43,697 nucleotides of DNA from NCBI RefSeq assembly GCF_021531355.1, contig NZ_JADYTS010000017.1, positions 1 to 43,697 of the forward strand. Direction: 5' to 3'. Numbering within the stretch: the stretch's first letter is position 1; every line of letters begins with the position of its first letter. The stretch is from Leyella stercorea (GTDB lineage Bacteria; Bacteroidota; Bacteroidia; Bacteroidales; Bacteroidaceae). The notes under the pieces are model-generated. The model saw nothing but the letters and a program-made list of their open reading frames with translations, did no database searches and was not told the DNA's origin. Both the position numbers and the translations under genes were made by a program. This document shows, piece by piece, positions 1-6,683 of the stretch.

Positions 1-28
1 TTTTGCTCTCGCTAAACGATATACAAAA

Positions 29-74
29 GGAGGGTGCACCATAAATGACCATAGTCAATTATGACACACCCTCT
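29..74 (-). repeat. 3' hairpin repeat, copy 1
   Basis: An imperfect inverted repeat lies just downstream of the RhuM gene. Its arms read GGAGGGTGCACCATAA and TTATGACACACCCTCT. Read on the minus strand it starts AGGGTGTGTCA and ends in a CACCC-type arm, like the hairpin at 12852-12896. Both copies sit 3' of a minus-strand gene. It may act as a transcription terminator or be a short dispersed element; there is no strong T-tract, so the terminator role is uncertain. Confidence 0.45.
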
Positions 75-92
75 TATTATTTTATATTGTTC

Positions 93-1121
93 TTACTTTT
101 CTTCTTTCTTGTCTCCTCCCATCAACCTTTTTTGCTCACGCTCAAAGTTCTCCAAGAAGTGAATCTCTACAGGCGAGAGGTTGTTCTTGGTACGTTCCTT
201 GAATTTGTCGTATTCATGGTCGGCTTTCTCTTTGGCGAGCTTGGCGGAGATTTTGCCTGCATGAGTGAGGATGTCTTTTCGGGAGATACGGAGGAAGTCA
301 TCGAGAATATTAATCCAGTCCTTCATATACATAGGGCGGTGTTCCTCGGCTTGCATTTCGGCGAAGTCAAGATATAGGCTCACGATGCGGTTCAAGGACT
401 TTACTTCTTCGTGGGTGAGGTAGTTTTTGGCTATTTCTGCTTCTGGTTTTGACGGCATAGCTCCAGACCATGTTGTAAGTCCCATAAAGTCTTTCTCGGC
501 ATTGGCTCTCTCGTATATTATTTCCGCCGCCGTATGACCATGTACAGAATAGTGCATCTTGTTCTGTACTGTCTTGAAGAACTTTTGTGTCATTTCCACT
601 CGTGGGTCATAGTCGATACTGAGGGCATAAATCTCCAACACCTTGCGATAGAACACCTTCTCACTGGAGCGGATGTCACGTATTCTTGCAAGCAGTTCGT
701 CAAAGTAGTTGCCACCTCCTGCTCTCTTCAATAAGTCATCGTTCATAGCAAAGCCTTTTACGATATACTCCTTCAGTACCTTAGTAGCCCATATTCTGAA
801 CTGAACACCACGATAAGAATGTACACGATAACCTACGCTGATAATCATGTCGAGGTTGTAGAAAGCCACTTGATGTTCCTGAACTTTTCCCTCAATAGCT
901 CCATGTTTAGTGGTTGTTGCAAAAAATGCAACAACCTCTTTTTCGTCCAACTCTCCATCCTCCAACACATTCTTTATATGTCGTGAGATTGTGGACTTGT
1001 TACGCTGGAATAACTCTGCCATCTGGTCAAGTGATAGCCAGACAGTATCGTTCTGCAACTTCACTTCTATCTGTGAATCGCCATCAGGAGTTTGATATAA
1101 TAAAAATTGCCCTTTATCCAT
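93..1121 (-). CDS. RhuM family protein (virulence RhuM/Fic-associated family)
   Basis: The 342-residue product matches the RhuM family, named after a gene of Salmonella pathogenicity island 3 whose biochemical role is unknown. The N-terminal 60 residues contain an HTH-like segment (MAELFQRNKSTISRHI), followed by the conserved block around residues 85-115 with YNLDMIISVGYRV and RGVQFRIWAT, typical of RhuM proteins and of N-terminal domains linked to Fic/DOC proteins. The C-terminal half is charged and helical. Length fits the family. The ATG at 1121 lies only six bases after the stop codon of a DUF3791-like tail at 1128-1130, suggesting it once followed a DUF3791 gene directly in an operon. 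RhuM genes are common cargo of accessory and defence islands; its role here is not known. Confidence 0.85.
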   Translation of the reverse strand: MDKGQFLLYQTPDGDSQIEVKLQNDTVWLSLDQMAELFQRNKSTISRHIKNVLEDGELDEKEVVAFFATTTKHGAIEGKVQEHQVAFYNLDMIISVGYRVHSYRGVQFRIWATKVLKEYIVKGFAMNDDLLKRAGGGNYFDELLARIRDIRSSEKVFYRKVLEIYALSIDYDPRVEMTQKFFKTVQNKMHYSVHGHTAAEIIYERANAEKDFMGLTTWSGAMPSKPEAEIAKNYLTHEEVKSLNRIVSLYLDFAEMQAEEHRPMYMKDWINILDDFLRISRKDILTHAGKISAKLAKEKADHEYDKFKERTKNNLSPVEIHFLENFEREQKRLMGGDKKEEK

Positions 1122-1127
1122 ATTTTT

Positions 1128-1214
1128 CTATTGCTTATTCCTCAGCTCCGCTATCAAGTCGTTTACAATTACGGCGATAGCTACAGAAGCACTTACCATC
1201 GGGTTGTTACCCAT
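1128..1214 (-). pseudogene. Chimeric gene scar: GGGtGRT C-terminus fused in frame to DUF3791 C-terminus
   Basis: Read on the minus strand this short frame gives MGNNPMVSASVAIAVI followed by VNDLIAELRNKQ and a stop. The first half is nearly the C-terminus of the GGGtGRT protein at 3100-4113 (MGNNPMVGASVAIAVA). The second half is identical to the C-terminus of the DUF3791 protein at 2706-2912. At DNA level 1128-1163 is identical to 2706-2741, and 1171-1214 matches 3131-3174 with about three differences. The 28-codon frame could in principle be translated, but it is best read as a rearrangement scar. It lies between the protease gene and the RhuM gene. Confidence 0.8.
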
Positions 1215-1251
1215 GCCAAGGAGGTTTCAGATTTGCTTTATGTAGTATAGT

Positions 1252-1839
1252 TCATTCATTACCTTTCCTAATTAACGTGACAATGCTTGCAGACGATTGA
1301 AACACACATCTAGGAGTTCCTGGTTCTCCAGCTATCAATACTCCATATACAGTATTACCATTCATCAAGGGACTACCACTATCTCCTTTGCGTAGGATCT
1401 TGTCTGTATGACATTCACAATAATCTGTTGTATGTGTCACTTTTCCTATACAAGTATGCATTTGAATGACCTCTTTCTTTGTGAAGATTGAAGAACGACC
1501 AGAATGGATATCATCTACAACCACTCTACTCCTTGAAATATTAGTTAGTTCTTGACCGATAATAGGCATATCTTCTGCAAAAACGAGAGGACTATTAACA
1601 CCCGTACAATTGAATATAGCAACATCAGGTTTATTTGGATTGGGAATATCTCCATTCGGAGAATTGAAGAATATAGCCTCGTTCTTATTCAATACTATTC
1701 TCTGTCCGTTAAAGTAGATTGAATGAATTTGACCTTCATTAAACACATGACCTGCTGTAATAAAGAGATTGCCAACAAAGAAACCTACTCCATCAGATGT
1801 TCCCCCGTCTATAAATGTTATATAATCTTCCCTATTCAT
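1252..1839 (-). CDS. Trypsin-like (S1 family) serine protease, cytoplasmic
   Basis: The 195-residue protein carries a complete chymotrypsin-fold catalytic triad: His31 in FITAGHV, Asp72 in KPDVAIF and Ser154 in KGDSGSPL. There is no signal peptide or membrane segment, so it probably works inside the cell, unlike most secreted trypsins. It is short, a bare protease domain. Its start overlaps the end of the upstream nuclease-like gene by eight bases, which suggests translational coupling and a joint function. Stand-alone trypsin-like domains are known in bacterial conflict systems, where they are activated by or cleave a partner; that role here is inference. The stop is followed within 40 bases by the chimeric scar. 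Confidence 0.85.
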   Translation of the reverse strand: MNREDYITFIDGGTSDGVGFFVGNLFITAGHVFNEGQIHSIYFNGQRIVLNKNEAIFFNSPNGDIPNPNKPDVAIFNCTGVNSPLVFAEDMPIIGQELTNISRSRVVVDDIHSGRSSIFTKKEVIQMHTCIGKVTHTTDYCECHTDKILRKGDSGSPLMNGNTVYGVLIAGEPGTPRCVFQSSASIVTLIRKGNE

Positions 1840-2677
1840 ATTTGAAACCTTCTACATATTCAACATCAAGTTCTTCTACAAGTACTTTGTTTTGAGAAGA
1901 AATTTTTCCTGCTGTCACCAAAAGCACCTTAATCTCATAGTCTTTACATTCTATATTCCTTAGTGCGTCCATAACAGCATAATATTTCACACATTGAAAA
2001 ACACCACGAGCAATATCTTGGTCTGGAGAAATACCTGGTTTAACTTCTATAGCAACATGTGTGCCGTCAGAAAGTTCAAAGTAGACATCAAGTCTATCTC
2101 CAGAAGGCAGGATATGTTCTGTCTCTGCAAAATCAACATCCTTATAGTTTATACTTTCGGGATGCTGACAGATATATTCTTTCAAGGCTTTATGCTCTTC
2201 TCCCTCCCCACCATAAATACAACGAGGATTCTTTATTGCTTCCAGTTGTTTTTCTGTAAATGGAACGGCTTCTTTCAATTCTAATTCTTTTAAGACCCAA
2301 TCCCAATGAGGAAAATTCATAGCATTACTATCAAGCCCTTTCACAAACACACGTTTACCATTCTCGTCCAAATCGTTGTATTGAGGACTGACGAACTCAA
2401 AGCCTTCAGAAGGAAGCATTGTCTTGGCATTTTTACAAAGAGAATTAAGCGTTGGAATTTCGCGACCTGATTTAGTTGACAAATTATCCAGCACTTGTTG
2501 TACGAAATACAAGGCATGACCAATTCCCAAAAACTTAGACTTGCCTATCGCATGAGCCAAATCCCCATAAGTATGCTCGTTGTGACCTGTTTTTGCCCAA
2601 TGTATCATAACCGGAATCATTAAACGAACATTTTTTCTCGTTGCCTCAGTACTAATTGCGTCATCTATTATATTCAT
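1832..2677 (-). CDS. Unrecognised protein with C-terminal PD-(D/E)XK nuclease-like domain
   Basis: The 281-residue product is not a family I can name. Residues 1-130 look helical and include an HTH-like stretch (YGDLAHAIGKSKF) plus an aromatic region resembling the N-terminal part of some restriction-type proteins. Residues about 160-275 fit a PD-(D/E)XK fold: a glutamate-bearing helix (EGEEHKALKEYI), then GDRLDVYFEL and HVAIEVKPG, giving the D-(X)n-ExK core, then a helix with QCVKYYAV and a closing beta strand (IKVLLVTAG). The active-site acidic and lysine residues appear intact. It starts 28 bases after DUF3791 and overlaps the protease gene by eight bases. A DNA-cleaving or DNA-sensing role coupled to the protease is plausible; alternatives include an orphan restriction-like protein. 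Confidence 0.7.
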   Translation of the reverse strand: MNIIDDAISTEATRKNVRLMIPVMIHWAKTGHNEHTYGDLAHAIGKSKFLGIGHALYFVQQVLDNLSTKSGREIPTLNSLCKNAKTMLPSEGFEFVSPQYNDLDENGKRVFVKGLDSNAMNFPHWDWVLKELELKEAVPFTEKQLEAIKNPRCIYGGEGEEHKALKEYICQHPESINYKDVDFAETEHILPSGDRLDVYFELSDGTHVAIEVKPGISPDQDIARGVFQCVKYYAVMDALRNIECKDYEIKVLLVTAGKISSQNKVLVEELDVEYVEGFKYE

Positions 2678-2705
2678 ACCAAACTACTCTATGTATTTTA
2701 GAAAT

Positions 2706-2912
2706 CTATTGCTTATTCCTCAGCTCCGCTATCAAGTCGTTAACAATGTATGTGTCGCTCATCAGATGCAGCCCGAGGTCTTTGTCGTGAAGCATACGGC
2801 AGACATCAGAGTCATAGAATATCTGCAAGGCTCTATCGGTAGATATGTGCAACGTATCAGCTAACTGTGCTATGATACGAGCTATTTTGTTCCATAATAA
2901 GAAGTCTAACAT
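2706..2912 (-). CDS. DUF3791 domain-containing small protein
   Basis: The 68-residue protein matches DUF3791 in size and layout: an N-terminal helix (LLWNKIARIIAQLADTLHIS), a middle containing FYDSDVCRML, and the C-terminal SDTYIVNDLIAEL block. DUF3791 proteins often lie beside DUF3990 or other small accessory genes in Bacteroidales and Firmicutes and are suspected toxin-antitoxin components; none has a settled function that I know. It is the first gene of the minus-strand block and has a candidate -7 box at 2977-2984. Its last 36 bases are duplicated at 1128-1163, just upstream of rhuM. Confidence 0.75.
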   Translation of the reverse strand: MLDFLLWNKIARIIAQLADTLHISTDRALQIFYDSDVCRMLHDKDLGLHLMSDTYIVNDLIAELRNKQ

Positions 2913-2976
2913 AACTATACCCTTTCGTATGATTTAAAGTTCATTGTCTCCATTGCAAATAATTAGTATTCAAATG

Positions 2977-2984
2977 CAAATATA
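2977..2984 (-). promoter_or_regulatory. Candidate -7 box for the DUF3791-nuclease-protease block
   Basis: On the minus strand this reads TATATTTG, fitting the Bacteroidales -7 consensus TAnnTTTG, about 65 bases before the DUF3791 start. I see no clean TTTG at -33, so support is partial. Confidence 0.4.
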
Positions 2985-3021
2985 TACTTTTCATTTGAAA
3001 CCTCGTGCGTCTTTCAAGTTA

Positions 3022-3065
3022 AAATAAAAAAACGACTCCCATAATCCTTGCGGACTATGGGAGTC
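3022..3065 (-). terminator. Rho-independent terminator of the GGGtGRT operon
   Basis: A 14-bp stem (GACTCCCATAATCC pairing with GGACTATGGGAGTC, loop TTGC, 3034-3065) is followed on the minus strand by a run of seven T. It closes the NifU-like/GGGtGRT transcript and insulates it from the DUF3791 block. Confidence 0.9.
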
Positions 3066-3099
3066 ATCATATTATGTAAATCTCGCTAAGAGCGAAGAA

Positions 3100-4113
3100 T
3101 TACTTCTTGTTCAGTGCGAGGTCGATAGCAACGGCGATAGCTACAGAAGCACCTACCATTGGGTTGTTACCCATACCGAGGAAGCCCATCATCTCTACGT
3201 GAGCAGGAACTGAAGAAGAACCTGCGAACTGAGCGTCAGAGTGCATACGACCGAGGGTATCAGTCATACCGTAAGAAGCAGGACCTGCAGCCATGTTATC
3301 CGGGTGCAATGTACGGCCTGTACCACCACCTGAAGCTACTGAGAAGTAAGGCTTACCGGCGAGGATACGCTCCTTCTTGTATGTACCAGCTACCGGGTGC
3401 TGGAAACGTGTCGGGTTGGTAGAGTTACCAGTGATTGATACGTCTACGTCCTCGCTCCAGTTGATTGCTACACCCTCGCGAACGTCGTTGGCACCGTAGC
3501 AGTTAACCTTAGCACGGGGACCGTCTGAGTAAGCGATGCGGTCTACAACCTTCAACTCACCTGTGTAGTAGTCGAACTCTGTCTTAACATATGTGAAACC
3601 GTTGATACGGCTGATGATCTGAGCAGCATCCTTGCCAAGACCGTTGAGGATAACGCGCAGAGGGTTCTTGCGAACCTTGTTAGCCATCTCTGCAATCTTG
3701 ATAGCACCCTCAGCAGCAGCGAAAGACTCGTGACCAGCCAAGAAAGCGAAGCACTGAGTCTCCTCGCGGAGCAGACGAGCAGCGAGGTTACCATGGCCAA
3801 GACCAACCTTACGGTCGTCAGCAACAGAACCAGGAATGCAGAAAGCCTGCAAACCTACACCGATAGCCTCAGCAGCATCGGCAGCTGTCTTAACGCCACG
3901 CTTGATAGCGATGGCAGCACCTGCAACGTATGCCCACTTTGCGTTCTCGAAGCAGATACGCTGTGTGTCCTCACACATCTGATAAGGATCGACACCTGCA
4001 GCTTCGCAAATCTCGTTAGCCTCTTCAAGGCTCTTGATTCCCTCAGCGTTAAGAGCGGCAAGAACCTGAGCCTCGCGGCGCTCCTGACTTTCGTAACTTA
4101 CTTTTCTAATCAT
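3100..4113 (-). CDS. GGGtGRT family protein
   Basis: The 337-residue protein carries the family signature GGGTGRT at residues 262-268, followed by LHPDN, and the expected conserved stretches GVGLQAFCIPGSVADDRKVG (81-105 region) and HPVAGTYKKERILAGKPYFS. Its length is normal for the family. The family is found mostly in anaerobic Bacteroidetes, Firmicutes and Spirochaetes and has no established biochemical role. It lies 17 bases downstream of a NifU-like scaffold gene on the same strand, the arrangement usually seen, which points to iron-sulfur cluster handling; that link is inference from context. A strong terminator follows. A fragment of its C-terminus is duplicated in the scar at 1171-1214. 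Confidence 0.93.
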   Translation of the reverse strand: MIRKVSYESQERREAQVLAALNAEGIKSLEEANEICEAAGVDPYQMCEDTQRICFENAKWAYVAGAAIAIKRGVKTAADAAEAIGVGLQAFCIPGSVADDRKVGLGHGNLAARLLREETQCFAFLAGHESFAAAEGAIKIAEMANKVRKNPLRVILNGLGKDAAQIISRINGFTYVKTEFDYYTGELKVVDRIAYSDGPRAKVNCYGANDVREGVAINWSEDVDVSITGNSTNPTRFQHPVAGTYKKERILAGKPYFSVASGGGTGRTLHPDNMAAGPASYGMTDTLGRMHSDAQFAGSSSVPAHVEMMGFLGMGNNPMVGASVAIAVAIDLALNKK

Positions 4114-4130
4114 AGTTGTGTATCTCCTTA

Positions 4131-4832
4131 TTATTCTTTACGTGGATCAATTGCTTTAACAACACCCTGCTCAGCAGTTGTACGACCGTAAGAGCCAGTG
4201 AACTTCTTCACAGCCTCGTTAGCGTCCATACCGTTCTTGATGGCTTCCATCATCTTGCCGAGGTGAACATACTCATAACCGCAAACCTGGTTGTCCTTGT
4301 CGAGGAACTGACGTGTGATGTAGCCCTCTGTGAGCTCCAAGTAGCGTGTACCCTTAGCTACAGTACCGTAGAGAGTACCTGTCTGTGAGCGAAGACCCTT
4401 GCCGAGGTCCTCAAGACCAGCACCGATAACAAGACCGCCCTCAGAGAAAGCGCTCTGTGTACGTCCGTAAACGATCTGGAGGAAAAGCTCGCGCATAGCT
4501 GTATTGATAGCGTCGCAAACGAGGTCAGTGTTCAGGGCCTCGAGGATTGTCTTGCCGGGGAGAATCTCAGAAGCCATAGCTGCTGAGTGAGTCATACCGG
4601 TACAACCGATAGTCTCAACGAGAGCCTCCTGGATGATGCCGTCCTTAACGTTCAGAGAGAGCTTGCAAGCACCCTGCTGAGGAGCACACCAACCCACACC
4701 GTGAGTATAACCAGAAATATCCTTAATCTCCTTGGCATAAATCCATTTTCCCTCTTCAGGAATTGGAGCCGGTCCGTGGTTAGGACCCTTTGCGACAACG
4801 CACATGTTGTCTACTTCTTTTGAATAAATCAT
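4131..4832 (-). CDS. NifU-like iron-sulfur cluster assembly scaffold protein
   Basis: The 233-residue protein resembles the NifU/IscU-like scaffold proteins paired with GGGtGRT genes. Candidate cluster-ligand cysteines are Cys49 and Cys56 (GWCAPQQGACKL), Cys77 (IGCTGMTHS) and Cys106 (DLVCDAIN). The core of about 150 residues is followed by a C-terminal segment (YVHLGKMMEAIKNGMDANEAVKKF) found in this subgroup and not in short IscU proteins. The start chosen gives MIYSKEVDNM; an internal ATG nine codons later is possible. It forms a two-gene operon with the GGGtGRT gene. The upstream 210 bases separate it from susD and carry a possible -7 box. Confidence 0.85.
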   Translation of the reverse strand: MIYSKEVDNMCVVAKGPNHGPAPIPEEGKWIYAKEIKDISGYTHGVGWCAPQQGACKLSLNVKDGIIQEALVETIGCTGMTHSAAMASEILPGKTILEALNTDLVCDAINTAMRELFLQIVYGRTQSAFSEGGLVIGAGLEDLGKGLRSQTGTLYGTVAKGTRYLELTEGYITRQFLDKDNQVCGYEYVHLGKMMEAIKNGMDANEAVKKFTGSYGRTTAEQGVVKAIDPRKE

Positions 4833-4936
4833 AATCGGTATAATAAAATAAATTATTAATGAAAAATCTTCGCTGTATTGAGTGGTTTATACCTTATATA
4901 TAAATAAGGTGTACTCACCTTACCCATTAACGATTA

Positions 4937-4944
4937 CAAAATTA
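4937..4944 (-). promoter_or_regulatory. Candidate -7 box for the scaffold/GGGtGRT operon
   Basis: The minus strand reads TAATTTTG, matching TAnnTTTG, about 105 bases before the start codon. No good -33 element was found, so this is tentative. Two short inverted repeats nearby (4891-4910 and 4963-4980) have no clear role. Confidence 0.35.
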
Positions 4945-5044
4945 CAAAAAAAGAATCACACCATACCTATTAAAAGGTATTTTTTTGATTACATTTTCGT
5001 ATTTCTACATTATTTGTTTTCAATCGTTAAAATAAGGCAGCGTA

Positions 5045-6661
5045 TCAATAACCCGGATTCTGTTCGAGGTTAGGATTCAGCTCACGAACCTTACCAGGAA
5101 TGGGGAACACAGTTGTGTAGCCCTTCTTGTCGGCTTCGGATGGAGTGTGTATGTCATACGGCTTGTTGTAGGTGCCGAAGCGTATCATGTCCTGACGGCG
5201 CCAACCTTCCCATACAAGTTCCAACAGACGTTCATCAAGTATGTTGTCAAGTGTGGCATGAAGCGAAGGCATTCCAACACGATTGCGCACTGCATTCAAC
5301 TCTTCATCGCCTGATTCTCCATTCCTCACTTTGGCTTCAGCCTTCATGAGCATTACGTCGGCATAGCGATAGAGCACGATATCGTTGTCGGGCATACGAC
5401 CGTCGGAATATGCCGTGCGGTCTACCTCATACTTCTTCATACGTGCACCGGCAGTCTCGATATACTGACTTGCCGTGAGATTCTGTTCGACGGCAAGAGG
5501 CTTGTATTCGAGCGGTGTGCCATCGTCGAGCGTTACGTTGCTGCCGTCAACCTCAACCTTGCCAGTATAGAAGTTCATGTCAAGACGAGTGTCGGGCAAC
5601 GGAGTGTTGTAACCATATACCGCCATAGTATGAAGAGTGGCGCAAGTACCGTTCTCCGATGCTCCACCATAAGCTCCACCATGAGCGTAGTGGCGCGAAC
5701 GGAAGAGATAATGAAACTCGTTAAGATAAAGCATCTTGTCCAACGGAATGGTGAAGATATTCTCATTGGAATTCTCATTATGCACGGCAAAGTTCTTGGT
5801 ATAATCGCTCTCGAGTGAATATCCGGCTGAAGCAATCAGGTTGCAATAATGAATACATGTGAGCCAAGCGTTCTTCTGCGTGCCGTCTACATCAATCATT
5901 ATCGTCTTGCCATCAGGACGGTACGAATCAGTCCAATTGTCGTCGGTATAAACCTCTGCGTTGAGGGCAAGTTTGGCAAGCAGAAACCAAGCCACGGGGC
6001 GTGTCACCCTACCGTAATAGTTGCCCTGCAAATTGCTGTGCTCATTTGGCAGGAGCGGTGCGACTGTCTGAAGTTCCTTCACGATATACTTGAACACATC
6101 GCTGCGATTGCTCTGCCGTATATCGACCGTCTTCTGTGTTGACGACTCCAATATCGGAATGCGTCCGAACATATCCATAGCATAATAATAGAACATGGCA
6201 CGAACGGCACGTACCTCAGCCTTATACTCGTCACGTTGCTGGTCGTTGAGCAGAGATTTATGCTGGTCGATAGTCTCAAGCGACTTCGTTGAAAGTACTA
6301 TAACCTTGTAGAGATATTTCCACACGTTATACAGGTCGGTGTCAGTAGCTGTCCATGTATGGTCGTACATGTTCTCCCACAGACCACCATCATACCAGTT
6401 GCCACCACGAATGGGGATAATAGCCTCATCAGTAGTTAGCGTATTGTAGTCGTATATTCCTCGACAAGTGCCCTGCAATCCCTCGCCTTCCTCGTGCGCA
6501 CCGATATAATTGTAGAGCGAGGCGACTGCATTGACATACAGACTGTTTGCAGAATCGTAAATCTCCGACTCGGGTATCTGATCCTTTGGAGTCTCATCGA
6601 GACAACTCGTAAACGAAAGCGAGATGGCGAGCAAAGGCAATGCGAATATTTTCTTGTTCAT
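5045..6661 (-). CDS. SusD-like outer-membrane glycan-binding lipoprotein (RagB/SusD family)
   Basis: The 538-residue lipoprotein partners the SusC-like transporter encoded 22 bases upstream. I start it at the ATG at 6661, because this gives a lipoprotein signal peptide (MNKKIFALPLLAISLSFTSC) with the lipid-bearing cysteine at residue 20; a longer open frame would run into susC and lacks a signal. The N-terminal region carries the SusD TPR-like helices (YNVWKYLYKVIVLSTKSLE), and the C-terminus has the typical YRYADVMLMKAEAKVRNG and ELVWEGWRRQDMIRFG blocks. It captures oligosaccharides at the cell surface and acts as lid on SusC. The specific glycan cannot be read from sequence; neighbours suggest amino-sugar-containing host glycans. 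No regulator (HTCS, ECF sigma/anti-sigma) lies next to it. Confidence 0.93.
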   Translation of the reverse strand: MNKKIFALPLLAISLSFTSCLDETPKDQIPESEIYDSANSLYVNAVASLYNYIGAHEEGEGLQGTCRGIYDYNTLTTDEAIIPIRGGNWYDGGLWENMYDHTWTATDTDLYNVWKYLYKVIVLSTKSLETIDQHKSLLNDQQRDEYKAEVRAVRAMFYYYAMDMFGRIPILESSTQKTVDIRQSNRSDVFKYIVKELQTVAPLLPNEHSNLQGNYYGRVTRPVAWFLLAKLALNAEVYTDDNWTDSYRPDGKTIMIDVDGTQKNAWLTCIHYCNLIASAGYSLESDYTKNFAVHNENSNENIFTIPLDKMLYLNEFHYLFRSRHYAHGGAYGGASENGTCATLHTMAVYGYNTPLPDTRLDMNFYTGKVEVDGSNVTLDDGTPLEYKPLAVEQNLTASQYIETAGARMKKYEVDRTAYSDGRMPDNDIVLYRYADVMLMKAEAKVRNGESGDEELNAVRNRVGMPSLHATLDNILDERLLELVWEGWRRQDMIRFGTYNKPYDIHTPSEADKKGYTTVFPIPGKVRELNPNLEQNPGY

Positions 6662-6683
6662 AGTCTTGAATACTTTTATAAGT

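Noticed and set aside
45..377. 110-codon plus-strand frame at the window start
   Set aside because: Antisense to the RhuM C-terminus and reads through the hairpin repeat; hydrophobic start only by chance.
4963..4986. Plus-strand terminator (ATACCT/AGGTAT followed by T-run)
   Set aside because: The stem is only six A/T-rich pairs and no plus-strand gene lies upstream.
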